64,000 nt of DNA from Aeromonas lacus (lineage in GTDB: Bacteria; Pseudomonadota; Gammaproteobacteria; Enterobacterales; Aeromonadaceae). Numbering within the stretch: the first letter of the stretch is position 1; every line of letters begins with the position of its first letter. This document shows positions 48,328-58,044 of this stretch, piece after piece. The notes below the pieces were generated by a model. It was not told the origin of the DNA, made no database searches, and saw only the letters and a program-made list of their open reading frames with translations. The stretch is taken from contig NZ_JRGM01000132.1 of NCBI RefSeq assembly GCF_000764665.1, positions 1-64,000 on the forward strand, given 5' to 3'. A program made the translations under genes and the position numbers.

Positions 48328-48349
48328 AGGGGGCGGCAAGGCGCCCCCT
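48328..48349 (-). terminator. Intercistronic hairpin between binding-protein and permease genes
   Basis: AGGGGGCG and CGCCCCCT pair across 6 bases just after the binding-protein stop. Such hairpins reduce read-through so that the binding protein is made in excess. Confidence 0.6.
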
Positions 48350-48356
48350 TTTGAGG

Positions 48357-49157
48357 TTATTTGAGCTGACTCAGCCAGGCGTTGGATTCGAACCACTTCT
48401 TGTAGAGGCGGTCGTAGCTGCCGTCGCCCTTGATCTGGCGCAGGTAGTTGTTGAACCAGTTGAGGGTGTCCTGATCCCCTTTGCGGATGGCCCAGGCCAG
48501 CGGCTCGAAGGTGAACGGCTTGTCGAGGTGTACCACGGCGCCCTGGTTCTGGGAGGCGAAGATGGCGTTGTAGGGCAGGTCGTAGACGAAGGCATCGACC
48601 TTGCCGTTGATCACTTCCAGCTTGGCGTCATCCTGGGTCTCAAACTGCAGCAGGGTGGCTTTCGGGATGAGGCGCTTGACCGCCTGCTCGCCAGTAGTGC
48701 CGAGCTTGACCGCAATCTTGTATTTCGGGTCGTTGAGGTCGGTGAAGGATTTGATCTCGGCGGCCTTGTCCTTGCGCACAACGATGGTCTGCCCGACCAC
48801 GATATAGGGCTCGGCAAAGTTGACGCGCAGGTTGCGCTGCGGGGTGACGGTCATGCCGCCCATGATGACGTCGAACTTGTTGGTCAAGAGCGCGGGAATG
48901 ATACCGTCCCATGCGGTGTTGACGAACTCGACCTTCACGCCCATCTCTTTGGCGACCATCTTGGCGAGATCCACGTCAAAGCCGATGTATTGGCCCTGCT
49001 TGTTGGTCATCTCGAAAGGTTGATAGCCCGCATCAAAGCCAACCCGCAGCACGCCGCGTTCGAGCACGGCATCCAGGGTGGAAGTAGGGGCAGGGGTCGG
49101 GGCCGCCGTGGCGATCCCGCAAAACAGCAGGGTAGAAAGAATCAGTTTTTTGATCAT
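48357..49157 (-). CDS. Periplasmic polar amino acid-binding protein
   Basis: A 266-residue solute-binding protein (SBP_bac_3). Signal peptide MIKKLILSTLLFCGIATAA; then GVLRVGFDAGYQPFEM, GFDVDLAKMVAKEMGVK and the paired lobe-2 segment KIAVKLGTTGEQAVKR, as in GlnH/HisJ-type proteins. The frame is open upstream to 49352 but codes nothing family-like; ATG 49157 begins the signal peptide. It is first in the transporter operon. The ligand is probably a polar amino acid. Confidence 0.92.
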   Translation of the reverse strand: MIKKLILSTLLFCGIATAAPTPAPTSTLDAVLERGVLRVGFDAGYQPFEMTNKQGQYIGFDVDLAKMVAKEMGVKVEFVNTAWDGIIPALLTNKFDVIMGGMTVTPQRNLRVNFAEPYIVVGQTIVVRKDKAAEIKSFTDLNDPKYKIAVKLGTTGEQAVKRLIPKATLLQFETQDDAKLEVINGKVDAFVYDLPYNAIFASQNQGAVVHLDKPFTFEPLAWAIRKGDQDTLNWFNNYLRQIKGDGSYDRLYKKWFESNAWLSQLK

Positions 49158-49655
49158 AAGTGACGTCTCTGTCGGTGTTGTGTTCGGCCTTGAACCTGAT
49201 CCCGTGCGACTCCGTGGCACAAGAGACTGCTGCATCCGGCAACAGGCAAGACAGGATGAATGTCTTGGGTCGGGGGAAAGCCCCATATGGGATGCTATGA
49301 ATCGAAATTGAGCGAAAAATGTACCAAAAACCAATTGTGTCAGAATACTCAATAGGTTAGAGGTGCTTTTCGCTCACCGCTTCACTCATAAAATCACACG
49401 AAAACAACATATCTATCTAACGTGGCCGGTTCAAGCCCAAATTGTGTTCAATACCTTTTGTTACATATATGGGGTTCGCTTGTGGCTTGTTTTGTACTCT
49501 GGCTGTTTCAGTTCCTGCGGTGGTGCGATCCCGGCAGGGCAAGCAGGTCACAGAGACAGTAAACAATATGTTTTTATTGTGAAAATAGTCAGTCCCCTCT
49601 GGGTCTTGGCAAACGCTTCTCATATACTCAGTTACCTTCTGAAACTGGTTCTTGT
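49158..49655. other. Intergenic region between divergent binding-protein and GGDEF genes
   Basis: About 500 bases of AT-richer sequence that must hold two divergent promoters. ORFs at 49363-49677 (+) and 49417-49668 (-) are read as chance: both lack a convincing ribosome site and overlap the start of the GGDEF gene. No clear operator, riboswitch or repeat was found. Confidence 0.5.
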
Positions 49656-50792
49656 ATGGCGCTCTCACTGCTGCTGAAACTGGATGTGTTCACCCTGATG
49701 CTGATGGCGCTGGGTGGCTACAGTCTTGGCTTTATCACCCTCTCCATCATCTGGTCTACCCACAGGGAGATCCCCGGTATCGGTTACTGGTGGTGGTCTG
49801 CACTCTGTGCGCTGGTGGCCCAGACGCTCTTCTCATTGCAGGCATTTTTCCCCAGCCCATCTGGCATCTGGCTGGCCAACACCCTGATCACGCTCTGCAT
49901 CGCGCTGATGCCGCTGGCGCTGCAGCGCTTTTTCGGCCAGCCCCCGAACTGGCGTGCAGGTGTGCTCTTCATGCTGGTCTATCTGCTGATCCTGAGCTGG
50001 TGCATTGTGAAGGGGGGGATGGAGTCCCGGGTGATGCTGGCTTGTCTGAGCTACATGGTGCTGGGGGCGGTGATCGTCTATCTGGTCTGGCGTCACGGCT
50101 ATCCCTACTATTTGCCGGCGGTGATGGTCTTTACCGTGGTCAACATCCTGCTCTACGCCTTCTACCTGATGCGGCTCTGGTTCCTGTGGCAGGACAACGT
50201 GCAGATGCTGATGGATAAGAGCGGGGTCAATGTGCTGCCCTTCCTCTCCATGCTGATGGGGAGTTATCTCTCCACCTTCGGGGTGCTGCTGCTCTGTACC
50301 CAGTACCGGGCGCTGGCGCTGCACCAGCAGGCGAGTCACGACCCTCTCACCGGCCTGCTCAACCGGCGCGGCTTTATGGAGCAGCTGAAACAGCAAAAGT
50401 TGGGTGACGGCGGCGCGCTTGCCGTGCTCGACATCGATGATTTCAAGCAGATCAATGATATACATGGTCACGAGGTGGGTGATCGGGTACTGGCCGAGCT
50501 CGGCGCCTATCTGGGTTGCCAGCCCGATCTGGTGTGCAGCCGTTTCGGTGGCGAGGAGTTTGTGCTGCTCTTCTCGCAGCCCGGTGTGCTGGCCCTGCAA
50601 CGCTGCGAGGGATTACTGGAGGCGGTCGCGAACCGCGACATGGGCGGCCTCTCCATCACGGTCAGCATGGGACTCTCCCACTGGCACGGGGAGTGGCACT
50701 TTGATCCCCTGTTCACTCAGGCCGACCATGCACTCTATTGCGCCAAGCGGCAGGGCAAGAACCGGGTCTGTCAGGCTGGCCGGGAGGCGTAA
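49656..50792 (+). CDS. Membrane-bound diguanylate cyclase (GGDEF protein)
   Basis: A 378-residue protein. About six hydrophobic helices fill residues 5-205, followed by a GGDEF domain (about 215-375) beginning HDPLTGLLNRRGF. The active motif is intact as RFGGEEF near residue 300. The usual inhibitory-site Arg (RxxD before the motif) is not present: the sequence reads CQPDLVCSRF. It probably makes cyclic di-GMP in response to a membrane signal and may affect motility. It is convergent with uhpC. Confidence 0.93.
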   Translation: MALSLLLKLDVFTLMLMALGGYSLGFITLSIIWSTHREIPGIGYWWWSALCALVAQTLFSLQAFFPSPSGIWLANTLITLCIALMPLALQRFFGQPPNWRAGVLFMLVYLLILSWCIVKGGMESRVMLACLSYMVLGAVIVYLVWRHGYPYYLPAVMVFTVVNILLYAFYLMRLWFLWQDNVQMLMDKSGVNVLPFLSMLMGSYLSTFGVLLLCTQYRALALHQQASHDPLTGLLNRRGFMEQLKQQKLGDGGALAVLDIDDFKQINDIHGHEVGDRVLAELGAYLGCQPDLVCSRFGGEEFVLLFSQPGVLALQRCEGLLEAVANRDMGGLSITVSMGLSHWHGEWHFDPLFTQADHALYCAKRQGKNRVCQAGREA

Positions 50793-50811
50793 CCTCCAGC
50801 CTGTCTGGCAA

Positions 50812-52146
50812 TCATATTGTGTCGGCAGGTTGGGTGCGCGGTGCCTGCGCCTTGAGAAAGGGGAGCAGCAGCAGGGCCGAGACGCCCGCCGCCACCGAGA
50901 TCACCACGAAGAAGCCGTTCCAGTGCCAGATCTCCATCACCTTGGCCAGCGGATAACCCGAAAGCGCCGCCCCCATGTAGGCAAACAGGCCGACAAAGCC
51001 GGTGGCCGCTCCCGCCGAGTTTTTGTGGGAGCACTCCGCTGCCGCCATGCCGATCAGCATCTGGGGGCCGAACACGAAAAAGCCGATGGTAAAGAAGCAG
51101 GCTGCCTGCATCACGTAGCTGAAGAAGGGCATCAGCCAGAGCGATCCCACCGCCAGCAGGATCCCCACCGCAAAGATGAGGTTCATCGGACCGCGGTTGC
51201 CGTTGAACAGCTTGTCCGATCCCCAACCCGCCACCAGTGCGCCGATAAAGCCCCCCACCTCGAACATGGAGATGGCCGAGTTGGCGCTCATCAGATTGAA
51301 GCCGCGCTGCTCGGTCATGTAGAGGTTGCCCCAGTCGTTGATGGCGGTGCGCACCACATAGACCAGCACGTAACAGCAGGCCAGCAGCCAGATATAGGGG
51401 TTGCCCAGCACGTATTTACGCAAGATCTGGCGATGGGAGAGCCCCGCATCCTGAGTCTGCTGGGCCAGCTCCATCGCATCCTTGCGCCACTCGCCCACCG
51501 ACGGCAGCCCCATGGCAGCCGGGGTATCCCGCAGCCGCCAGCAGAGCAGCAGACCGGCCGCAATGGCGATAAGACCGGGCACTATCATGCCGTAGCGCCA
51601 GCCATGTTGCAGGGCCAGGGTGCTGACGATAAGGGGAATGAGCGCCCCGCCAGCGTTGTGGGCGGTGTTCCAGGCCGACCACCAGACACCCCGCTCACTG
51701 CGCGAATACCAGCTGGTGAGCAGCTTGGAGCAGGGGGGCCAACCCCAGCCCTGAAAGAAGGCGTTGGCCACCCAGAGGGCGGCAAACATCCAGAGAGCGG
51801 ACGAGAGGCCGAACAGGATATTGATGACGCCGGTGGCCATCAGCCCGATCCCCATGAAGTAGCGCGGGTTGGCGCGGTCGCTGATGATGCCGGAGAAGAA
51901 CTTGGAGCAGCCGTAGGTGATGTAGAACAGGGTCCAGAGCATGCCGATGTCGGACTTGTCCAGCATCCCGCTCGCCAGCATGTCCGGCATGGCGAAGTTG
52001 AAGCTTTTGCGGGTGAAGTAGAAGACCGCATAGCCCAGATACATGGTGAGCAGCAGATGCAGCCGCCAGTGACGATAGGTGGCGTCGATCTCGGCTTGCT
52101 CGCGGATCGGCGGTTGCGCCGGTGCGCTTCTCATAAAGCTCAGCAT
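50812..52146 (-). CDS. uhpC: UhpC, membrane sensor of external hexose phosphate
   Basis: A 444-residue major-facilitator protein very similar along its length to E. coli UhpC (e.g. LGYAVFYFTRKSFN, FYITYGCSKFFSGIISDR, GSDKLFNGNRGPMNLIFA, MLIGMAAAECSHKNSAGAATGFVGLFAYMG). UhpC binds external glucose-6-phosphate and activates the kinase UhpB. It follows uhpB by 27 bases. The transporter gene uhpT, normally next, is not there; an unrelated GGDEF gene lies beyond. GGGAGG precedes ATG 52146. Confidence 0.92.
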   Translation of the reverse strand: MLSFMRSAPAQPPIREQAEIDATYRHWRLHLLLTMYLGYAVFYFTRKSFNFAMPDMLASGMLDKSDIGMLWTLFYITYGCSKFFSGIISDRANPRYFMGIGLMATGVINILFGLSSALWMFAALWVANAFFQGWGWPPCSKLLTSWYSRSERGVWWSAWNTAHNAGGALIPLIVSTLALQHGWRYGMIVPGLIAIAAGLLLCWRLRDTPAAMGLPSVGEWRKDAMELAQQTQDAGLSHRQILRKYVLGNPYIWLLACCYVLVYVVRTAINDWGNLYMTEQRGFNLMSANSAISMFEVGGFIGALVAGWGSDKLFNGNRGPMNLIFAVGILLAVGSLWLMPFFSYVMQAACFFTIGFFVFGPQMLIGMAAAECSHKNSAGAATGFVGLFAYMGAALSGYPLAKVMEIWHWNGFFVVISVAAGVSALLLLPFLKAQAPRTQPADTI

Positions 52147-52173
52147 GGGGTTCCTCCCTGATGAAGGATGAGG

Positions 52174-53694
52174 TTACTCATGGCTCTCCTCCCGCTTGCG
52201 GCAGGGGAGATTGACTGTCAACTGGGTGCCGTGGACACAGGAGAGCTGCAAGGTGCCTCCCAGCGCCCGCACCCGCTCGCGAATACCGAGCAGGCCATAG
52301 CCCTGCGCCGCGCGGCTTTGCGGCAGGCCGCGACCATCATCCTCCAGCACCAGCTGCAGCTGTTCTTCACCGTGCCGCGTCCGGATCGTCACCGAGTGGG
52401 CGTTGGCATGTTTGACCACGTTGTTGAGCCCCTCCTGACAGACCCGAAACAGGGTGACCCGCTGGGCATCGGAGAGATCGCTGTCCGCCAGCTGCCACTC
52501 CAGCCGGGTGACGATGCCGTGGCGCTCCAGCTCCAGCTCTCTGAGCAGTGCCCGCACCGCCTGCTCCAGGGTCATGTCGTCGAGCTGGCGCGGGCGCAGG
52601 CGACCGAGCAGACCGCGCACCGCGTCGTAGATGCCAAGGGAGAGGGTATCGATCAGGGCGCTGCTCTGGCCCACCCCCGCATTGTCGGGGGCGAGGCGGC
52701 GCACTATGCCGGCCTGGGTACGAATGGCGGTGATGGTCTGGCCGATGTCGTCGTGCAGTTCGCGCGCCACCTCCTTGCGGATGCTCTCCTCGGTCTCCAG
52801 CAGCCGCTCGGTGAGTTGGCGATTGTGGGCAAGCTGGCGGGTCAGCGCCTGATTGAGCTCGCGCTGGCGCTGGATCCCGGCGCCCAGCAGCAGGCCAGTG
52901 AGACTCTGGGCCAGCAGGGAGAGCAGCAAATCGAGGGGGTGGTCATGCCAGGCCTGGCTTGCCAGCAGGGCGATGGTGTTCATCAGAGTGGCGAGCAGCG
53001 CCCCCTGCCAGCCGTAGCGCCACGCCATGGCGATGATGGGGATGGCCAGACAAAACGGGGTGAAGCGCACCAGCGAGTTGGGCAGCCCCAGCTGCAGCCA
53101 GAGGCTCAGCACGAACAACAGCAGATACCAGACCAGATGGCGAAAGCGCCAGTCTACCGGCTGATCCACCAGCGCAGGGCCGAGCGGCACCCAAGTGGCG
53201 CGGGTAAGGTAGTGCCAGATCAGCATGCAGGTGGAGGTGAGGGTGAGGCCGCCGGTGAGGGTGAGCAGCAGTGCCGAGAGGCCATCTTCCCCGGCCAGAT
53301 GCCAGAGCAGTGCTTGCAGCAGCGCCGCCGTCGTGACGGTGGCGAGCAGCAGCAACAGTTGCTGCCAGTCGTTGCGTACCTGCTGGCGACGGGCAATCAG
53401 CAGCGGCAACAGAGTCAGCAGACTGCCTGCGACCAGCCACGGCCAGTGGGGCAACCCCACCTCCTGATTGAGCCAGTAGAGCAGCAGCCCTTCGCACAGC
53501 AGCAGCGGCGGCCAGTAGTGGCCGGGACTTTGCAGCAGCAAGCCGAGGCGCAGGCCGAAGGGGAACAGCAGCACCGCCAGCGCTGGGCCACCCGCCAGAT
53601 GCAGGCTGATGCTCCACAGGCAAAACCAGCCGGCGGCAAAGATGAAGCAGGCCGCCAGCGCGATGGCGACATAGCTGGCAAGACGGTGGATCAC
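52174..53694 (-). CDS. uhpB: UhpB, membrane histidine kinase
   Basis: A 506-residue kinase. The first about 280 residues form a MASE1-like membrane region of about eight helices; then a HisKA_3 domain with [20 protein letters not shown] (phospho-accepting His about residue 317) and an HATPase domain with [14 protein letters not shown] and [14 protein letters not shown]. With UhpC it senses sugar phosphate and phosphorylates UhpA. ATG overlaps the uhpA stop by 4 bases (ATGA), so translation is coupled. Confidence 0.93.
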   Translation of the reverse strand: MIHRLASYVAIALAACFIFAAGWFCLWSISLHLAGGPALAVLLFPFGLRLGLLLQSPGHYWPPLLLCEGLLLYWLNQEVGLPHWPWLVAGSLLTLLPLLIARRQQVRNDWQQLLLLLATVTTAALLQALLWHLAGEDGLSALLLTLTGGLTLTSTCMLIWHYLTRATWVPLGPALVDQPVDWRFRHLVWYLLLFVLSLWLQLGLPNSLVRFTPFCLAIPIIAMAWRYGWQGALLATLMNTIALLASQAWHDHPLDLLLSLLAQSLTGLLLGAGIQRQRELNQALTRQLAHNRQLTERLLETEESIRKEVARELHDDIGQTITAIRTQAGIVRRLAPDNAGVGQSSALIDTLSLGIYDAVRGLLGRLRPRQLDDMTLEQAVRALLRELELERHGIVTRLEWQLADSDLSDAQRVTLFRVCQEGLNNVVKHANAHSVTIRTRHGEEQLQLVLEDDGRGLPQSRAAQGYGLLGIRERVRALGGTLQLSCVHGTQLTVNLPCRKREESHE

Positions 53695-54281
53695 CAGCTA
53701 TCCAGCATGCGGTGGGCCAGCTCGACGTTGTTGCTGACCTTGAGCTTGTCCATCAGGTTGGCGCGGTGCACATGCACCGTCTTGGGGGAGAGGCCGAGTT
53801 GCTCGGCGATGCTCTTCACCTCCAGCCCCTGCGCCAGTAACTGGGCAATCTCCCGCTCCCGATTGGTGAGGGGATCCCGGCTGCTGCTGGCCAGCTTCTG
53901 GGCGATGTCGGGGGTGAGGTAGCAACCGCCGAGCGCGGCGGTGCGCACCGCGGCGATCAGCTCGTCCGGGCTGCAGCGTTTGGAGAGAAATCCCTTGGCA
54001 CCGGTTTGCAGCGCCTGCTCGATGAGGGCGGGGCTGTCGTGTACCGAGAGCATCACCACCGCCAGACCGGAGGGGAGCTGCTTGAGCAGATCCAGTCCCG
54101 ACTGGTCGGGCATCGAGATGTCGCAGACGCAGACCCGGGCGCCACTGCCGGGCAGGCCGGCCAGCGCCTCGCTGGCGGAGCCAAATTCGGCGACCACCTG
54201 CAGGTCGGGCTCCAGATTGAGCAGTTGGGCAAAACCGGAACGGACGATCTGGTGATCGTCGATGAGGGCAATGTTTATCAT
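53691..54281 (-). CDS. uhpA: UhpA, response regulator
   Basis: A 196-residue NarL/UhpA regulator. The receiver begins [21 protein letters not shown] with phospho-acceptor Asp in [11 protein letters not shown] (about residue 54); the LuxR-type HTH is [43 protein letters not shown]. It activates hexose-phosphate uptake genes. It heads uhpABC. Its usual target uhpT is not adjacent and so must be elsewhere or absent. Confidence 0.93.
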   Translation of the reverse strand: MINIALIDDHQIVRSGFAQLLNLEPDLQVVAEFGSASEALAGLPGSGARVCVCDISMPDQSGLDLLKQLPSGLAVVMLSVHDSPALIEQALQTGAKGFLSKRCSPDELIAAVRTAALGGCYLTPDIAQKLASSSRDPLTNREREIAQLLAQGLEVKSIAEQLGLSPKTVHVHRANLMDKLKVSNNVELAHRMLDSW

Positions 54282-54462
54282 GATGTCAGCCTGAAATTCG
54301 GTGCGTCATGACCATGACGCGGCCAACAAGATACCTGCCCCCCGAGTCAGGCTCAAGGGGCGGGGGGGAATAGGGGAAAAATCGACCCGATAAGCAGGGG
54401 AAGCTTGATCGGGATCAGGCTATGCGGGCTGGCCTTCCGGGTTGGCCTTTCCGCAACCGGGA

Positions 54463-54858
54463 TCAGCGGTGCAGCTCGCCGGCACGCTCTGGCTGGTAGA
54501 CCACCTCAAGGATCTCCACCTCGATGGTGCGACCGGCCGGGCCCGGCCAAGCGATGCTGTCGCCCACTTTCAGACCAAGCAGGGCGCTGCCCACCGGTGC
54601 CAGCACCGAGATGTTGCTCTCGTCGCCCTTGGCATCGCGCGGGTAGACCAGGGTGAGGCAGAACTCGTTGCCGCTGCTCTGCATCTTGAAGCGTACCTTG
54701 CTGTTCATGGTGACGACATCGGGCGGCATGTCGGCCGGCTCGCGGATTTCGGCGCGATCCAGCTCCTCTTGCAGGGCAAGGTGTTGGGGATGGTTGCCGA
54801 GCAGTTGTTCAATCCGATCCAGATCAAGGCTGGAGATAACGAGATGCGGTTGTTTCAT
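54463..54858 (-). CDS. rnk: Rnk, regulator of nucleoside diphosphate kinase
   Basis: A 131-residue GreA/GreB-like protein. An N-terminal helical part (residues about 1-50) precedes the FKBP-like C-terminal domain with VYPRDAKGDESNISVLAPVGSALLGLKVGD, the pattern of Rnk. Rnk binds RNA polymerase and competes with Gre factors in E. coli. A short inverted repeat GATAA/TTATC lies just upstream of the start. It appears monocistronic. Confidence 0.92.
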   Translation of the reverse strand: MKQPHLVISSLDLDRIEQLLGNHPQHLALQEELDRAEIREPADMPPDVVTMNSKVRFKMQSSGNEFCLTLVYPRDAKGDESNISVLAPVGSALLGLKVGDSIAWPGPAGRTIEVEILEVVYQPERAGELHR

Positions 54859-55071
54859 AAGATAATCCTTATCAATAGCTTACAGGGCCAAGCCCACTCA
54901 CGCAGGCTGGCCATCACAAGGGTGTCGAGAGATCGAGAAAGTGCCATGCCCCCAAGCGACTCGCGGCCGAAGGAGCGAGGCGGGGGCTCAGCAGGGTGTG
55001 AGCTTGTGAGAGGAAATAGTGAATCTTTTCATGGGGCTACCATAACCATTCTGGACGGCTTTGGCAATTAT

Positions 55072-55089
55072 CCTGACAAGTTTGTCAGG
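55072..55089 (-). repeat. Palindrome overlapping the stop of the solute-binding-like gene
   Basis: CCTGACAA and TTGTCAGG pair around 2 bases and include the TGA stop (minus strand) at 55085-55087. It may act as a 3'-end hairpin; there is no T-run. Confidence 0.4.
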
Positions 55090-55816
55090 GTGCCTGGTAA
55101 TCGTACTGCTTGATGATGCGGGCCAGACTGCCGTCATCGCGCATGGCGGCGATGGTGTCGCGCCAGCGTGTTGCCTCTTTGGCTGGAAAATGGGGACTGG
55201 CCGCCAGGTAGAGCGCAGCCTGTTTCAGCGTTTCGCCGCGAACCAGATCCGCCAGCGGCAAGCCTGCCTGCAGCTGGTTGTAGCGGGCGCTGTTCCAGGC
55301 CACTGCCCAGCCCTGAATACGGCCCCGAGCCAGCTTGCTGGCGTTGTTGACCTCTTCGGCCACCTCTTCCTGTTTGATCCGTTTGAACGGGAGCAGCAGG
55401 CTCTGGCCATAGGAGCTGCGCATCACGCCGATGGTGAGGCCGGGCAGTTCACCGGTTGTCAGCGGTTGGGGATGGTGCTGACGATGAGTCACCAGCACAA
55501 AGGCCTCGTCCAGCAAGGGGGTAATCCAGAGAAACAGTGGCTCGCGCTGGGGGCTTCTCACCGGCGGCACCAGCAGCACATCCTGCCGGTGCTGGGTCTG
55601 ACTCAGGGCGCGAGCCAGCGGCATCAGCTCGATGGTCAGTGGCTCCTTGAGGCGACGGGCCGCCTCCTCCAGCACCTCGATGGCCATGCCGCTCGGGGCG
55701 CCCTGGTGAGAGCGGATCACGTAAGGGGGAATTTCGGCCGCGACCACCACCATGGCCCGGGCGTGAAAGGCTGGCAGGAGCGAGGTGCAGAGCAGCAGGA
55801 GCAAGGGGAGACGCAT
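55085..55816 (-). CDS. Periplasmic solute-binding-like protein (SBP_bac_3 fold)
   Basis: A 243-residue protein with a signal peptide (MRLPLLLLLCTSLLPAFHARA) and the general layout of type-II periplasmic binding proteins: AAEIPPYVIRSHQGAPSGMAIEVLEEAARRL and a C-terminal AIIxQYDY-like end (IIKQYDYQ). No transporter genes adjoin it, so it may be a stand-alone sensor or orphan binding protein, as many such genes in Aeromonas and Vibrio. The frame is open to 55891; ATG 55816 begins the signal peptide. Confidence 0.8.
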   Translation of the reverse strand: MRLPLLLLLCTSLLPAFHARAMVVVAAEIPPYVIRSHQGAPSGMAIEVLEEAARRLKEPLTIELMPLARALSQTQHRQDVLLVPPVRSPQREPLFLWITPLLDEAFVLVTHRQHHPQPLTTGELPGLTIGVMRSSYGQSLLLPFKRIKQEEVAEEVNNASKLARGRIQGWAVAWNSARYNQLQAGLPLADLVRGETLKQAALYLAASPHFPAKEATRWRDTIAAMRDDGSLARIIKQYDYQAP

Positions 55817-55892
55817 GGCAGACCTGATCCGGGATGAGTACACAGAGTGTAACATCCCGCAGAGACAAGTCAGCCCACTATGGAGCTTCATC

Positions 55893-56576
55893 TCAATCGA
55901 AGAAGTCCCGCAGATCGAGCGTTTGATACCCCTCCAGCTGCTGCCAGGGCAAATTCTTGGGCAGCGTTTTTAGGGTCACCTCCATCCGGTAGCTGCGATA
56001 GCCATCGAGGCTCGCCGACTCCACCACCAGCGGCAGCTGCCAGCGACTCGACCAGAGGATACGGGTGCGCTGGTTGCCCTCGCGTTTTTCATACCAGCGC
56101 GCCTGTTCGGGGGCGCTTTCATCGAGGGGGGTCATCTCCTGCAACAGGGCTGGGTTGATGAGGTGGCGGATCCGCGGCCAGTCTGGTTTGAAAGCCACAT
56201 GACCGTACTCCTCCTCCGGTACCTCCACCAGCTGGTTGTGCCAGCTGTCGGCGTAGCGCAGTTGCAGCATGCCCTGCTGGTCGAGGGTTATCCAGCGCGC
56301 CGCCATCTGGTGGGTAAAGTGCTTGTGGCCCGGGGTGGCATCGTGGGTGGCGTGGTAGGCGCGGGCAAGGGGCAGCGGAATGAGCCGCTGGCTCCACACC
56401 TGATCGCCAACCCGCAGCCACTTCTCCTGCCACTGGCTCTCCTTGCTGATGCCGTCGCTGCTGGTCACCCTCTCCTGATAGCGGATGCGGGCGGCCAGAT
56501 CGGGGACTTCATCGGCAAGGAGGGGAAATGAGAGGCTGCTGGCGAGCAGCCACAGCGGAAGTAAATATCGCATCAT
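55893..56576 (-). CDS. Secreted protein of unknown function
   Basis: A 227-residue protein with a signal peptide (about residues 1-21, ending LLADE). The mature part is rich in Trp, Arg and His (HATHDATPGHKHFTHQM) and predicted largely beta; the segment RILWSSRWQLPLVVESASLDGYRSYRMEV recalls periplasmic lipoprotein-type folds that contact lipids, but I cannot assign a family. It lies between the alkaline phosphatase gene and the binding-like gene, on the same strand. Confidence 0.7.
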   Translation of the reverse strand: MMRYLLPLWLLASSLSFPLLADEVPDLAARIRYQERVTSSDGISKESQWQEKWLRVGDQVWSQRLIPLPLARAYHATHDATPGHKHFTHQMAARWITLDQQGMLQLRYADSWHNQLVEVPEEEYGHVAFKPDWPRIRHLINPALLQEMTPLDESAPEQARWYEKREGNQRTRILWSSRWQLPLVVESASLDGYRSYRMEVTLKTLPKNLPWQQLEGYQTLDLRDFFD

Positions 56577-56594
56577 GGGGGATCGCTCGAACGA

Positions 56595-56623
56595 GCAGGG
56601 CCCGGCACCGCGCCGGGCCCTGC
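56595..56623 (-). terminator. Strong hairpin after the alkaline phosphatase pair
   Basis: GCAGGGCCCGGC and GCCGGGCCCTGC form a perfect 12-bp GC-rich stem directly after the phosphatase stop. The T-tail is weak. Confidence 0.7.
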
Positions 56624-56626
56624 CGT

Positions 56627-58033
56627 TTACAGGCCGAGCGCCTCCTTCAGCTTGCCGAACACCCGGGTGTTATCCAGCGTCCCCTTGAAGCGAGTGCTGC
56701 CGGCGCCGTCGGCAAACAGCATGACATCGCCGCCGCCGTGGGTCTCTGAGCCGAGCTTGACCCCGGTCTCCTGCAGGTAGTCGTCCGCCATCACCTGATC
56801 GCTGGTGAGGGTGGGGCGCACGTCGGGGCGGTTGGGGCCGTTGCCGAACACCAGGGTTGTGAACGGCTTGCCATCCACGTCGTTCTGGGTCGAGCCATCG
56901 CCATTTTTCACCAGATCCAGCACCTTGTTGCCCTTGGCCGAGTAGCCGTTGATGGTCATGGTGTGGTCATGGTCGGCGGTGACCACGATCAGGGTATCTT
57001 TCAGGTCTACCTTGCCGAGCGCCGTTTTGACCGCGTCGTCCAGCGCCACCGCGTCGGTGAGCGAGCGCTTGGCATTGGTGCCGTGCAGGGCGTGATCGAT
57101 GCGGCCCCCTTCCACCATCAGGAAGTAGCCCTGGCTGTTCTGGCTGAGCAGATCGATCGCCTTGGCGGTCATCTCGGAGAGCGACGGCTGGGTATTGGCC
57201 GCCCCCTTGGCGACGCGGTCCAGCTCGTAGTCGAGGTGGGATTTGGTGCTGAACAGGCCGATGAGCTTGCCGCTATCGACCTTGGCGAGATCGGTGCGGG
57301 TGGTGACGTAGCGATAGCCCCGGGCGGTCAGCTCGGCGGTAAGATCCCGCCCGTCGGCGCGGCCCCCCTTGTTGCTGGTGCTGTTGTAGGGCGTCCAGTG
57401 GTTGGCGCCGCCCCCCATCAGCACGTCGACCCCGTTCCCCAGAGCCTGGTTGAAGCCGGCGCCGCCCGGTACCGCCTGCGCGGCGATGGCATAGGCGGCA
57501 TCCCGATGGCAGATGTGGGAGTAGGTGGCGGCCGGAGTGGCATGGGTTAGCTCGGTGGTAGTGACGGCACCCACCGACTTGCCCGCTGCTTTGGCCAGCT
57601 CGAGAATGGTGGACACCGGCTTGCCGTTGTCGCTGGCGCAGTTGTTGACGCCCTTGTTGCCGTTGGCGTCCTTGCCGGGGGCGACGGCTTTGGTGTCGCT
57701 ACTCATGGCGATCACCTCGTTGTTCATCTTGACCCCGGTGGTATAGGCCGCCATGGAGGGGGCCGAGTCGGTGGTCTGGGCATCGTTGGAGAAGGTCTTG
57801 ATGCGGGCACTGCGGGCCAGCTTCATTATCTCCAGATTGCCCTCTTCCCCCACCTTGTAGAGGCGGGTGGCGGTGAGTACGGTGGGGCCCATGCCGTCAC
57901 CGATAAAGAGGATGACGTTCTTGGCATCGGCGGCCTGTGCCTGGGTCGCGCCACAGAGGGCGGCCAGCAGGGCCGTGCTGATCAGGGTTTTATGCAGGTT
58001 CTGCTTCATGGATTGGTTGGTGGCTCTTTTCAT
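56627..58033 (-). CDS. phoA: Alkaline phosphatase, secreted
   Basis: A 468-residue alkaline phosphatase. The Sec signal (KTLISTALLAALCGATQAQAA) is followed by NVILFIGDGMG (metal Asp), the nucleophile in TDSAPSMAAY, MVEGGRIDHALHGTNA, TADHDHTMTINGY and THGGGDVMLF, the full set of metal-ligand motifs. It releases phosphate from organic esters in the periplasm. The gene starts 12 bases after its paralogue with AAGGAG before ATG 58033. Both genes are probably transcribed from the Pho-box promoter at 59.5 kb. Confidence 0.93.
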   Translation of the reverse strand: MKRATNQSMKQNLHKTLISTALLAALCGATQAQAADAKNVILFIGDGMGPTVLTATRLYKVGEEGNLEIMKLARSARIKTFSNDAQTTDSAPSMAAYTTGVKMNNEVIAMSSDTKAVAPGKDANGNKGVNNCASDNGKPVSTILELAKAAGKSVGAVTTTELTHATPAATYSHICHRDAAYAIAAQAVPGGAGFNQALGNGVDVLMGGGANHWTPYNSTSNKGGRADGRDLTAELTARGYRYVTTRTDLAKVDSGKLIGLFSTKSHLDYELDRVAKGAANTQPSLSEMTAKAIDLLSQNSQGYFLMVEGGRIDHALHGTNAKRSLTDAVALDDAVKTALGKVDLKDTLIVVTADHDHTMTINGYSAKGNKVLDLVKNGDGSTQNDVDGKPFTTLVFGNGPNRPDVRPTLTSDQVMADDYLQETGVKLGSETHGGGDVMLFADGAGSTRFKGTLDNTRVFGKLKEALGL

Positions 58034-58044
58034 GGGAATGCTCC

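Noticed and set aside
49363-49677. 104-codon ORF before the GGDEF gene
   Set aside because: No ribosome site, overlaps the GGDEF start, and its composition looks like untranslated DNA.
54862-54876. Fur-box-like GATAATCCTTATC before rnk
   Set aside because: Only one short GATAA/TTATC pair of the 19-bp Fur pattern is present and rnk is not an iron gene.
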